Below are positions 41,884 through 51,126 of a stretch of DNA of 64,000 bases, in pieces. The DNA is taken from NCBI GenBank assembly GCA_023388055.1, contig JAEWGW010000003.1:124001-188000 (forward strand). Reading direction: 5' to 3'. Both the position numbers and the translations under genes were made by a program. Positions within the stretch are counted from its first letter, which is position 1. The number at the start of each line of letters is the position of its first letter. Source of the stretch: Bacillota bacterium (GTDB taxonomy: Bacteria; Bacillota; Bacilli; Paenibacillales; NBRC-103111). The notes below the pieces were generated by a model. That model ran no database searches and was not told where the DNA came from. It was given only the letters and a program-made list of their open reading frames with translations.

Positions 41884-42294
41884 TTATTCATGAAGTGAAA
41901 AAGAAGCGGTTTTGATCATTTCGGATATCTTTTGGCTGCGCAGATAAGCCTCCATTTCCTCCTCCGCGGCTACCATGACCCTTTGCACAAGGCATTCCGG
42001 GCCATGATTCAGACCACAATCGAACAAGGAGGCCGTACCTTCGACAGCATGGATAATATCCAGGAACGAAATGTTCTCCCAATTGCGCTTCAGCCGGTAC
42101 CCGCCGTTGGCGCCGGAGGCGGATTCGACCATACCCGCCTTGACCAGCTTGGTCAGGATTTTGGACAAGTATGTGGGTGAAACCCCCTGGTGCTCTGCCA
42201 GCTGCTGGACTCCGATATGCTTGCCGTGCCTGGCCGCGCTGCCCATAAACAGCATAATATGCAGCGCATAATCCGTTGCCTTAGAGAACTTCAT
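41884..42294 (-). CDS. Rrf2-family transcriptional regulator
   Basis: A 136-residue regulator. The winged helix is seen in ATDYALHIMLFMGSAA, SPTYLSKILTKLVKAG and GANGGYRL. Only two Cys are found near the usual iron-sulfur site (FDCGLNHGPEC), against three in IscR and NsrR, so a different cluster or a redox disulfide is possible. The start at 42294 (MKFSKATD) follows GGTGAG; the open frame is longer without sense. It is first in the Rrf2-MATE-methyltransferase operon. Confidence 0.9.
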   Translation of the reverse strand: MKFSKATDYALHIMLFMGSAARHGKHIGVQQLAEHQGVSPTYLSKILTKLVKAGMVESASGANGGYRLKRNWENISFLDIIHAVEGTASLFDCGLNHGPECLVQRVMVAAEEEMEAYLRSQKISEMIKTASFSLHE

Positions 42295-42526
42295 TGATGA
42301 CTCACCACCCATAATCAAGGACTTTATGTATCCATAATAACCTCGATATGAGGGAGTGTCAAGCTCCATGCAGTTTATGGTATCTTCCCCAAAAAAGAAA
42401 CCAGGCCAAGCCGGTTTCCGTAAACAAGAGTATGGCTGTAACCTCCCAGCAATGCAAACCTCACCAAATCCGGGTGTTCAGACATATTTCGGGAAATTTT
42501 TTTCCCGTATACAGGAGGTGTATCTC

Positions 42527-42790
42527 ATGTATCTCTTATTCTGGTTGTTCATCCTGATTGCCGGTGTCCTTCTGCTTCACAAAAGCCGGGAACAGGATGA
42601 GGAATTTTTGGTGCTCAAGCTGCTGGGATATTTCTTTCTGGGGAGCTTTACCTTCCACTTAAACGGCCTTGTCCTGCCTTTGGGATTTATCATCACACTG
42701 TGTATGCGCCCCCCTTCCAACCGCAGCATCAAACGCGGCGCCGCTGTTTTTGGGCTGGTCATGATGATTCTTGGGCTTTTGGTGAGATGA
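42527..42790 (+). CDS. Small membrane protein, function unknown
   Basis: An 87-residue protein with two or three hydrophobic segments (LLFWLFILIAGVLLL, GYFFLGSFTFHL and AAVFGLVMMILGLLV). A strong AGGAGGTG site lies seven bases before the ATG at 42527. A terminator follows at 42839. No family is recognised. Confidence 0.7.
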   Translation: MYLLFWLFILIAGVLLLHKSREQDEEFLVLKLLGYFFLGSFTFHLNGLVLPLGFIITLCMRPPSNRSIKRGAAVFGLVMMILGLLVR

Positions 42791-42838
42791 AAACAAACGA
42801 ACATTTTCGCTTTTGCCTATGAAGCCGATTCTTTGCGG

Positions 42839-42864
42839 AGCATGGTTCCCCATGCTTCTTTTTT
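42839..42864 (+). terminator. Terminator after the small membrane protein gene
   Basis: AGCATGG and CCATGCT pair around a short loop, followed by TCTTTTTT. Confidence 0.85.
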
Positions 42865-43067
42865 GTAGTTTTGGGCATGGCATGACATCACTGAAACACG
42901 ATGCACAGGACGGGGAAATAAAATGTATATTAAATGTGTCAAAAAAATGAATTTTTCTGCGCAAATATTGTAGACTTCTGCTAAACTTATGGGGAACATA
43001 GTCACTTTTTGTTTCACATTTCGACAATGAATCGTCATACATCTTTTATCGAGAGGAGCATGGAAAG

Positions 43068-46000
43068 ATGGATGTTACACAAAACGCAAGCACGTCTTTA
43101 TGCAATCAGACTGCAACCCGAAACACCGTCCGGACAGGCCTGTTTGTCTGGATTTGGGCTGTATTCCTGCTGCTGGCGGCCGCCGGAATGGCGCATGCTG
43201 AGCCGTCGGCCCCAACTGCAACGGGAGGCGAGGTCAGTGCTGCGGTTACCGGCTTCACACCGGGCGCCACACTGAAGCTGTATCTGACTGACGGTACTCT
43301 GGTGGATACAGCCGCGAATGTGACCGGCTCTGAGTACATATTTACGGGAGTGATGCCCAATAGCTTGTGGTTTTATGTCACCCAGACAGTAGGCGGTCAA
43401 GAAGGTCCAAATTCGCCGTGGTTCGGTGTCACCCTTCCCCAGCCCACGCTCGCCGCAGGGATTGGTTATGTGGACGCCGGCAATATTCTTACAGGAGCCA
43501 CAGTGACCCTGTATGACTTGGACAGCAATTATGTGTCTAATACGCCGGTTTCTCAAGGTTCCGGGGTCTGGAGATTCACCCCGCTGATCAAGGGTTCCAG
43601 CTACTATGTGTCACAGAGCATCAACGGGGTGGTAAGCCAGCCTTCCGCCTTTGCGAGTGTGGCTGCTCCCAATGCCCCCACATCTGCGGGAAGCGAGGAA
43701 AGCATCAGCGTAAGCGGCTTCACCTCCGGCGCAACGCTGAAGCTGTATCTGTCTGACGGCACGCCTGTTGATACGGCGAACAGCGTAAGCGGAACTGAGT
43801 ATACCTTCACGAACGTAACCCCAGACAGCAGAGGCTTTTATGCAACCCAAACGGTCAACGGGGCCGAGAGCCTGAACTCCCCCTGGGTCGGCGCCACTCT
43901 GCGAACCCCGTCCGCTGCTGCAGGAACGGACTATGTGGATGTCAGCAACGTATTATCCGGCGCAACGGTATCGCTGTATGACTCCAACGGCAGTCTTATC
44001 TCCAGCAGTCCGGCGGATCAGGGAAACGGTGTATGGAGATTCAACGGATTAACGGCACATGTTACCTACTATGCTCAACTGAGCCTCAATGGCGTGGTAA
44101 GCTCCAATTCAAGCTATGTCACACCGGCCCCGCCTAAGCCAGCGGCCCCTGCTGCGGCGGGAGGCGAAGTGAGTGTTACGGTAAGCAGCTTCACCTCCGG
44201 CGCAACGCTGAAGCTTTATCTCACCAACGGAACGATGCTGGCAACGGCAACTAACGTAACGGGTGCAGTCTATACCTTCCCGAACGTAACCCCCAACAAC
44301 CTATGGTTTTATGTGACGCAGACTGTAAACGGGGAAGAAAGCGACAATTCACCTTGGTTCGGCGTGACGCTGGGAACGCCGGAAGCGGAAGCAGGTATCC
44401 GTTATGTGGATGTCAGCAATGTGTTTGCAGGTGCCACAGTGACACTGTATGACTCGGACGGCGGCTTTATCTCCAGCAGCCCTGCCGATCAGGGCAGCGG
44501 GGTGTGGAGATTCAACGGACTGGCAACGCGGAAGGCTTATTATGCGATCCAGAGTGTCAACGGGGTCGATAGCCCCGCCTCCTCCTTTGCCACCGTACAA
44601 GCTGTTTTGCCACCGGCTCCTACGGCGACCGGAGGCGAAGAAAGTCTCACAGTGAGCAGCTTCACCTCTGGCGCGGCGTTGAAGCTCTACCTCACCACTG
44701 GCACGCTGCTGGCAACCGCAGATAGTGTGACGGATGCCACTTATAGCTTCAGCAACGTCATACCGGACAGCCGCGGTTTCTATGTGACGCAAATGGTGGA
44801 CGGGGAAGAAAGCGACAATTCACCTTGGTTCGGAGTGAGCCTGCGTACACCTGTCATCAGCGCAGGAACGGATTATGTAGATGCCGGCAATCTGTTCCCG
44901 GGGGCGGCAGTGATCCTGTATGACTCGGGCGGCAGCCTCATCTCCGACACGCCGGCAGATCAGGGCAACGGCATATGGCGATTCGGGGGACTGCTGCCCC
45001 GGACCACCTATTATGCGGTTCAAAGCATCAACGGAGTGTGGAGCCAGCCCACAGCTTTTGCCACTGTCCAGCCAGTGATACCCAGCTCTCCTGTAGCAGC
45101 GGGAGGAGAAGAGAGTGTTGTGGTCAGCGGCTTCATCCCCGGTGCGGCGCTGAAGCTGTACGTATCCGACGGCACGCTGGTGGCGGCAGCGCCTAACGTG
45201 ACGGATGCGACCTATACATTTTGGAACATAACACCGAACAGCCTTTGGTTCTATGTGACCCAGACTGTGAACGGGGAGGAAGGGGATAATTCTTCCTGGG
45301 TAGGTGTCACTCTGCGGACACCGGTCCTGACTGCGGGTGAGGGGTATGCGGATGCCAGCCATGTGCTTGCCGGTGCGGTATTGACACTGTACGACATGGA
45401 CAACCAGGCTCTGTCAAGCAGCCCCGTTGACCAGGGCAACGGTATATGGAGATTCAGCGGATTGGCGGCGGGAAATACGTATTACGTGATTCAGAGCATC
45501 AACGGGGTCAGCAGCCTAAATTCGGCTTTTGCAACCATTCCCACCGCTCCTGCGCCTGCCGGATTTACCGTGATTCCTTCTGATCAGCAGGTAACCCTGA
45601 GCTGGGAAACGGTAACGGGAGCTACTTACTATAATGTGTATATTTCGGTGATTGCCGGACAGTTCGATAACGCGACAGCCGTTTCAGTAACAGACACCAC
45701 CTATACACTGCAGAACTTGACTAACGGAACAACCTATTATTTCATGGTGAAGGCCAAGGATGCAGCCGGCCTCGGACTGGCCTCAGCTGAGCTTCAAGCC
45801 ACTCCCGCTACTGTACCGGGAGCGCCGACGAATGTAACAGCCGCTGCAGGCGACGGTATGGCCGTCATCCGCTTCACCCCGCCAAGCGATAACGGCGGCA
45901 GAGCCATTGCCGGTTATGAGGTCATCTCCTCACCCGGGCATATTACCGTAACCGGAACCTCCAGCACCATTACCATTACTGGTTTGACGAACGGAACCAG

Positions 46001-47387
46001 CTACACTTTCACTGTGCGGGCAGTTAATGCCATGGGCACCAGCACGGCGGCTGAATCCAATTCCGTGGTTCCCGCATCGCCCGCCAGCGATGACGACAGC
46101 AGCTCAAGCAGTCCAACAGGCGGAGAGTCAGGCCCTTCTCCAGGGAATGGGTTTGAGGTACTGGTTAACGGCAAGGCCGAATCGGCCGGAACAGTGACGA
46201 AGAGTGAAGTGAACGGCCAGAGTGTGCTGACCGTTACGGTCGATACGAAGAAAATTGCAGCCAAGCTGGCAGCTGAAGGCAATAACGCCGTTATTACCAT
46301 CCCGGTAACCGCGGAAGCCGACCGGATCGCCAGTGTGCTGCCAGGGGCATTATTCCAACAAATGCAGAAGCAGCAAGCGGTTGTGGTGATTGATACACCT
46401 GCCGGATCGTACACCCTGCCGTCCCGGCAGATTCTGACTGCTTCTGTCGCTCAGCAGCTTGGTACAGGCGTACAGGCAGAGGACATCCAGCTCCGGATTG
46501 AAATTGCCAAGGCCGATTCCGCCTCTGTGAAGACGGCTGAGACGGCGGCTCAGCAGGGTGGCTTCCGCTTAGCTGCACCATTAATGGAATTCAGCGTCAC
46601 CGCCGTATATAACGGCCGGACGGTTGCCATTGAAAGCTTCTCCGCTTATGTGGAGCGGACAATTGCGCTGCCGGCGGGAACGGACTCCAACAGCATTACC
46701 ACCGGTGTGGTGATTGAGGAGGATGGCAGTACCCGTCATGTGCCAACCAAGATCACAAGCCGGAACGGGACCTATTACGCGCAAATCAACAGCTTGACCA
46801 ACAGTTCGTATACGGTGGTCTGGCATCCGCTGGAATTCGCAGACGTGAACGGCCACTGGGCAAAGACGGATGTGAATGACATGGGCTCCCGGATGGTCAT
46901 CCATGGTATATCGGAAGATTTGTTTGCACCGGACCAGGATATTACACGTGCTGAATTCGCCGCCGTTGTGGTACGGGCATTGGGGCTGAAGCCCGGGGCA
47001 GGAACCGGCCGCTTCATGGATGTGCAGGGCAGCGACTGGTACGCCCCTGTGGTCAAAACAGCAGCCGGCTATGGACTGATCAGCGGGTATGAGGACGGCA
47101 CCTTCCGCCCCAATGCGAAGATTACGAGGGAGGAAGCAATGGTGCTGGTATCCCGGGCGATGAAGCTGACGGGACTATCCGCTGCCGGCAGCTCCCCGGT
47201 ACTAGCCGAATATTCAGATGCTGCCAAGCTTGCCGATTGGGCCAAGGAAGCAGCAGCAGCCAGCATCAGCACGGGGCTGGTCTCCGGACGAAACCAGGCT
47301 GAGCTTGCACCGCAGGAAATGATCACCCGTGCCGAGACTGCGGTCATCATTCGCCGCCTGTTGAAGGAATCGGACCTGATTTCCTAA
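43068..47387 (+). CDS. S-layer-type surface protein: five long repeats, two FN3, three SLH modules
   Basis: A 1439-residue exported protein. The signal peptide ends near residue 44 (AAAGMAHA). Residues about 48-826 are five repeats of 155-157 residues; each has two Ig-like halves, one with TLKLYL and WFYVTQTV, the other with VTLYD and GVWRF. Two fibronectin type III domains follow at about 827-1005 (VTLSWETV, SYTFTVRAVNAMG), then a Ser-rich linker DDDSSSSSP, a domain of about 230 residues, and three SLH modules (1255-1437) with ITRAEFAAVVV, ITREEAMVLVS and ITRAETAVIIR. SLH modules bind pyruvylated wall polymers, anchoring the protein outside the cell. AGAGGAG lies upstream of the ATG. An adhesin or structural role is inference. 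Confidence 0.92.
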   Translation: MDVTQNASTSLCNQTATRNTVRTGLFVWIWAVFLLLAAAGMAHAEPSAPTATGGEVSAAVTGFTPGATLKLYLTDGTLVDTAANVTGSEYIFTGVMPNSLWFYVTQTVGGQEGPNSPWFGVTLPQPTLAAGIGYVDAGNILTGATVTLYDLDSNYVSNTPVSQGSGVWRFTPLIKGSSYYVSQSINGVVSQPSAFASVAAPNAPTSAGSEESISVSGFTSGATLKLYLSDGTPVDTANSVSGTEYTFTNVTPDSRGFYATQTVNGAESLNSPWVGATLRTPSAAAGTDYVDVSNVLSGATVSLYDSNGSLISSSPADQGNGVWRFNGLTAHVTYYAQLSLNGVVSSNSSYVTPAPPKPAAPAAAGGEVSVTVSSFTSGATLKLYLTNGTMLATATNVTGAVYTFPNVTPNNLWFYVTQTVNGEESDNSPWFGVTLGTPEAEAGIRYVDVSNVFAGATVTLYDSDGGFISSSPADQGSGVWRFNGLATRKAYYAIQSVNGVDSPASSFATVQAVLPPAPTATGGEESLTVSSFTSGAALKLYLTTGTLLATADSVTDATYSFSNVIPDSRGFYVTQMVDGEESDNSPWFGVSLRTPVISAGTDYVDAGNLFPGAAVILYDSGGSLISDTPADQGNGIWRFGGLLPRTTYYAVQSINGVWSQPTAFATVQPVIPSSPVAAGGEESVVVSGFIPGAALKLYVSDGTLVAAAPNVTDATYTFWNITPNSLWFYVTQTVNGEEGDNSSWVGVTLRTPVLTAGEGYADASHVLAGAVLTLYDMDNQALSSSPVDQGNGIWRFSGLAAGNTYYVIQSINGVSSLNSAFATIPTAPAPAGFTVIPSDQQVTLSWETVTGATYYNVYISVIAGQFDNATAVSVTDTTYTLQNLTNGTTYYFMVKAKDAAGLGLASAELQATPATVPGAPTNVTAAAGDGMAVIRFTPPSDNGGRAIAGYEVISSPGHITVTGTSSTITITGLTNGTSYTFTVRAVNAMGTSTAAESNSVVPASPASDDDSSSSSPTGGESGPSPGNGFEVLVNGKAESAGTVTKSEVNGQSVLTVTVDTKKIAAKLAAEGNNAVITIPVTAEADRIASVLPGALFQQMQKQQAVVVIDTPAGSYTLPSRQILTASVAQQLGTGVQAEDIQLRIEIAKADSASVKTAETAAQQGGFRLAAPLMEFSVTAVYNGRTVAIESFSAYVERTIALPAGTDSNSITTGVVIEEDGSTRHVPTKITSRNGTYYAQINSLTNSSYTVVWHPLEFADVNGHWAKTDVNDMGSRMVIHGISEDLFAPDQDITRAEFAAVVVRALGLKPGAGTGRFMDVQGSDWYAPVVKTAAGYGLISGYEDGTFRPNAKITREEAMVLVSRAMKLTGLSAAGSSPVLAEYSDAAKLADWAKEAAAASISTGLVSGRNQAELAPQEMITRAETAVIIRRLLKESDLIS

Positions 47388-47406
47388 GCTAATAAGTAAC
47401 GTAACG

Positions 47407-47446
47407 AAAGGGCCGGCTGCGAGCAATCGCATAGCCGGCCCTTTTT
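47407..47446. terminator. Bidirectional terminator between convergent surface-protein genes
   Basis: AAAGGGCCGGCT and AGCCGGCCCTTT form a 12-pair stem ahead of a T run; its A side serves the opposite gene. Confidence 0.92.
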
Positions 47447-47469
47447 GTTGCTGCTGCGTTATTCCGCCA

Positions 47470-49419
47470 TCACTGTTCCGGTATTTGTGCCAAGTCATCC
47501 GTGTAAGAGGTGCCCGGCTGGCTGATGCTGAAATCATCAAAGGAAAGGCCGGTGCTGCCCCGGGATAATAAGCCGACACGCCCGGTTGGGAAGGTGTCAT
47601 CCTCCGCCTGCAGCTTCAATACCCCATTGACATAGAAGGAGTACGCGCTGTCGCGTTTTTGTACGGAGAGGGTATACCAGGTGTTGGTGGAATATCCGTA
47701 TCCTTTCGCCTGTGCCACCACCGTACCGGTATTGGCCTGATTGACCGACTTCCAGAAGCCAAGCCCCGCATACTGCTTGTCCCATTCCAGACAGTAGAAG
47801 CTGGCGCCGTCCTGCTGCCCGAATACAAGACCAATACCGTCATCGTCCGTTGCCCTTACCTTCACGGATAAATCCCAATCCCCGTCATACTCCCGGTCCA
47901 GAATCAGCTGGGTCCCCCGCTCATAAGGATACGACACTCCCTTGTCCACAGGGCCGTACAGATTGGAGAGCTGATTCAGCTTCCCGCCGGAAATGGACCA
48001 GCTGGAGGGACCGGAGATGTCCCCCAGGTCATACACCGTATACTGGCTCAACGTATTTTTCGAGAAATCATCCGTGTATCCCAAGGATTCCGTCAAGCTA
48101 GCAGTGACATTCCCTGTGACCGCCGCGCTATTGATGGCATTGATTTCCGCCGCCGGATAAGCCGGGGCCGGAAGCGCCGCATTGCCGTACCGGATGGTAT
48201 ATTTCGGATAAGGCTTGGTTGGCCCTTGCGCGGAGTTATCCGCCAGGAATACCAGCTTGCCATTGGCGATGACCCTGGGCACTTCCACGTTACCCTGGTA
48301 TACTCTCAGATCGTCATAGTCGTTTTGTGCCCCGGTGAAGCGGGTTAAGGGCAATTCAATCCGTTCCTTCCGGACCTTGGCGGTGAGCGCCACGCGGTAT
48401 GCCGGGTATTTCTCCAGGAAGTTATTATAGTAATAAATGATATCCCCTTCATACGCGGTGATGCCCTCCTCCTCCAGATTGCGTTCACTGGATAGTTTGC
48501 CCAGATAATCCACTCCGGTAATATTGCCTGCCGCATCCTCCTTGATCTTGATCTCATACACCCCGCTGCCGTTGGGATTCCGGGTCACAAACCATCTGCC
48601 GTTCACATTCTTGATCCCCTGGTTCAGCATAAACGGAAGCTCGTTAACCGAGGTGGTGGCATATTGGACATGCCGGGGACGAAGGGTTCCCGGATTGGTG
48701 CAGTCGTTAATGTTGGTTTTGAAGACATGGGTGGTGGGGGTCACACTTGTGCTGTAGGACCATTCAATGGAATACATCCAATCGCCGACGATATCCCCAC
48801 CGGAAATTTCCTGTACGGTATTGAAGGGTCGGCCGTCCTGGGCCACAGGCCAGCCTGAAGCGGAGCTTGCCACAACCATCGCCCCTTCAATGCGCAGCAG
48901 CTTGGCCGCATAATCAATTCTGCACTTGTAGAGAACCTCATCCTTGTATTTCGGATTGCTATCTCCCCAGGATTCATGAATGAAGACATACGGAACCCCG
49001 CCGATCTCCTTGTACGAAATGCCGGACGTGTGAGTAAAGGTTGTTTTGGGATACACATCGCCGTTGGAGCCGGGAATGGCTCCGGTCCGGTCGTCCCGGA
49101 ACAGAAAGTCCGACTCAACCTCCAGCTTGCCGTTTACCACCTTGGAGCTCTTGATGGTCTTGCCGTTTAATACCGTGAAGAATCTTCCCACCGGTGCGGT
49201 TCCCACTGTTGGCACATATTCCACATCCTGAATGCCGCTGGTGTACCCGAAGGGGGTTACCACCTTCCTTCCCGTGGCGAAGTTGGACACCGTCAAATCA
49301 TCAATGGTTAGCGTTTTGCTGGAGGCAAAGCCGTCCTCTGCCTTCACTGGCGGAGGTGAAACCATCACCTGTGCCATCAGCATTACGAGCATGGTGAAGC
49401 AAACTGTCCATTTCCTCAT
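47470..49419 (-). CDS. Secreted protein with C-terminal concanavalin/laminin-G-like domain
   Basis: A 649-residue exported protein of unknown function. A signal peptide (RKWTVCFTMLVMLMAQ, cut near KAE) is followed by a region of about 400 residues with alternating strands (for example GDWMYSIEWSYS and NGRWFVTRNPNGSGVYEIKI) that could form a beta-propeller, and a C-terminal domain (about 450-640) with WDLSVKVRATDDDGIGLVFG and LSFDDFSISQ, the pattern of LamG or glucanase-like sugar-binding folds. The start at 49419 has AAGGAG eight bases upstream. A carbohydrate-binding role is likely. No catalytic site is recognised. Confidence 0.75.
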   Translation of the reverse strand: MRKWTVCFTMLVMLMAQVMVSPPPVKAEDGFASSKTLTIDDLTVSNFATGRKVVTPFGYTSGIQDVEYVPTVGTAPVGRFFTVLNGKTIKSSKVVNGKLEVESDFLFRDDRTGAIPGSNGDVYPKTTFTHTSGISYKEIGGVPYVFIHESWGDSNPKYKDEVLYKCRIDYAAKLLRIEGAMVVASSASGWPVAQDGRPFNTVQEISGGDIVGDWMYSIEWSYSTSVTPTTHVFKTNINDCTNPGTLRPRHVQYATTSVNELPFMLNQGIKNVNGRWFVTRNPNGSGVYEIKIKEDAAGNITGVDYLGKLSSERNLEEEGITAYEGDIIYYYNNFLEKYPAYRVALTAKVRKERIELPLTRFTGAQNDYDDLRVYQGNVEVPRVIANGKLVFLADNSAQGPTKPYPKYTIRYGNAALPAPAYPAAEINAINSAAVTGNVTASLTESLGYTDDFSKNTLSQYTVYDLGDISGPSSWSISGGKLNQLSNLYGPVDKGVSYPYERGTQLILDREYDGDWDLSVKVRATDDDGIGLVFGQQDGASFYCLEWDKQYAGLGFWKSVNQANTGTVVAQAKGYGYSTNTWYTLSVQKRDSAYSFYVNGVLKLQAEDDTFPTGRVGLLSRGSTGLSFDDFSISQPGTSYTDDLAQIPEQ

Positions 49420-49487
49420 CCCATCCACTCCTTGTTTCTTTTTTGAGCAGCATACGGTGTATGCTTATCTCCTCCACAAAAAAACGC

Positions 49488-49551
49488 AAAAAAACCTGCA
49501 CTCACGCCCTGGAAGACAGCAAAGAATGTCTTCTCAAAACGTAACGGCAGG
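49488..49551 (-). terminator. Terminator of the LysE-AraC operon
   Basis: On the minus strand, CCTGC pairs with GCAGG, enclosing the strong stem GAAGACA/TGTCTTC, followed by TTTTTTT. Confidence 0.75.
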
Positions 49552-49640
49552 TATTCTCAGCGTCTCCACCCGAAGCCCGTCTATCGTTTCTTCATTTCCT
49601 ATTGTAGCATTGGTTTTCTAGATATTGGGTTAAGTTCCTG

Positions 49641-50420
49641 TTAAGAATTCAGATGTGAAATATATTCAAAAGCGGTGACTCCGTATACACTCTTAAAATG
49701 TCTGTTAAAATGGGACAGATCAACAAACCCGCAGGCAGCAACGGCAGAATATACATCCCGGTTTTTCTCGATCAGCAGCTTGGCACGTTCAATTTTGCAG
49801 TTAAGAAAGTATTGGTAAGGTGAAATCCCCATATGAGTTTTGAATAGCCGGATGAATTGAAATTTGGACAGATGCAGCTCCCTGCTTATTTCATCCAGCT
49901 TAAGGACATGCTCCAGATTGGCGTGAAGCATGTCTTTTGCTTTTTTTATGACCACGGCATCTTTCCTGGCTCCCGCAGAAGAACCGGTGTGGACAAGACT
50001 GTCCGCCAGAGCGAAGAATAACTCCGTGCATAACGCCTCATCCTTCCCTCCCAGTATAGCTTGAGAAAGACCCAGGACCTGCCGCCCAAGCCGGTAATCA
50101 TACACAATCGGGGTTGAAAAGCGCACAATCTCCTTCTTCTCCAGCACCTCCAAAAACAAGGAAGGATCCATGTACAGCATCACATAATCAAGCCCCTCCT
50201 TATCGTGGGCCATTCCATCATGTGCCTGTTCAGGATTAAACAGCATAACACCATATTGATGTGACAATTGCAGGCTGCCGTCCAAGTGATAGTGTTGGAT
50301 ACCGCGCAGGGTAACGCCTATGGCATATTCCTGATGCGTATGCTTTTTATACTTGAATTCAGTCATCGTTGCAGACAGCGCAGTGATGCCTGCCGATTGT
50401 TTATAGAGAAACTTCTCCAT
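49641..50420 (-). CDS. AraC-family regulator with cupin domain
   Basis: A 259-residue regulator. The N-terminal cupin has KHTHQEYAIGVTLRG and FNPEQAHDG; the C-terminal pair of helix-turn-helix units has ISRELHLSKFQFIRLFK and AACGFVDLSHFNRHFK. The start at 50420 (MEKFLYKQ) fits the cupin start. It follows the LysE exporter gene by 25 bases in the same operon. This AraC-LysE pairing is common and the regulator likely controls the exporter in response to its substrate. Confidence 0.9.
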   Translation of the reverse strand: MEKFLYKQSAGITALSATMTEFKYKKHTHQEYAIGVTLRGIQHYHLDGSLQLSHQYGVMLFNPEQAHDGMAHDKEGLDYVMLYMDPSLFLEVLEKKEIVRFSTPIVYDYRLGRQVLGLSQAILGGKDEALCTELFFALADSLVHTGSSAGARKDAVVIKKAKDMLHANLEHVLKLDEISRELHLSKFQFIRLFKTHMGISPYQYFLNCKIERAKLLIEKNRDVYSAVAACGFVDLSHFNRHFKSVYGVTAFEYISHLNS

Positions 50421-50445
50421 TCCTGCACCTCTATCCCAGCTTGAG

Positions 50446-51021
50446 CTACTTCCAGACCATGATAGCAGCATACACCAATAATCCAGCCATGGCGATATTC
50501 ACGACATGATTGTGCTTTTGCAGAAACACCCGGAAGATAGTCCCGAAAAGCACCCATGTTGTAAAAGCCATAAATCCTATACCAGTAATGGCCAAGATAC
50601 TTATGGTCACCGCCGGTACAGCATGATAATAGGGCAAAATAAAGGCGGGAATCACCGTTAAGGTAAACAGGACGACCTTGGGATTTAAAAATTGCATAAG
50701 AAAGCCTGAAATAAAGGTAGCCGCCTGAACCTCAGTCGGGTTTGATGTATGTTTCCGGAACATCAGGTATGCCAGATAGAGCATATACATGCTGCCAACA
50801 ACCTGCATTGTGAGGAGTATTTTCGGCACAATCGTGACTAGCACCGTATTCAAAGCGGCAGAAACCGCAAGCAGCAGGCCGAAGCCGGCCGTCGCTCCAT
50901 ATGAGTAGTTCATCGCTTTTTGGGCTCCGGATTGATTCACGATGGACAAGATAACGATATTCGTTGGCCCTGGTGTAAACGTAGCGATTATACAGTAAAT
51001 CAAAAAAGATGCAATATCCAT
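50446..51021 (-). CDS. LysE/RhtB-family amino acid exporter
   Basis: A 191-residue protein with six helices. FTPGPTNIVILSI is the family signature near the N-terminus and QFLNPKVVLF the conserved central loop. It should export an amino acid or a derivative. It is first in a two-gene operon with the AraC regulator. Confidence 0.92.
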   Translation of the reverse strand: MDIASFLIYCIIATFTPGPTNIVILSIVNQSGAQKAMNYSYGATAGFGLLLAVSAALNTVLVTIVPKILLTMQVVGSMYMLYLAYLMFRKHTSNPTEVQAATFISGFLMQFLNPKVVLFTLTVIPAFILPYYHAVPAVTISILAITGIGFMAFTTWVLFGTIFRVFLQKHNHVVNIAMAGLLVYAAIMVWK

Positions 51022-51126
51022 GAGAATCCCCCTTACAAGCTCTTCTCATAGCCTACATCTTCAGTGAAAAACCATATAGTATATTATTGCAGATATTAGT
51101 TTTCTTCCGCGGCGGCATTTCCCTGA

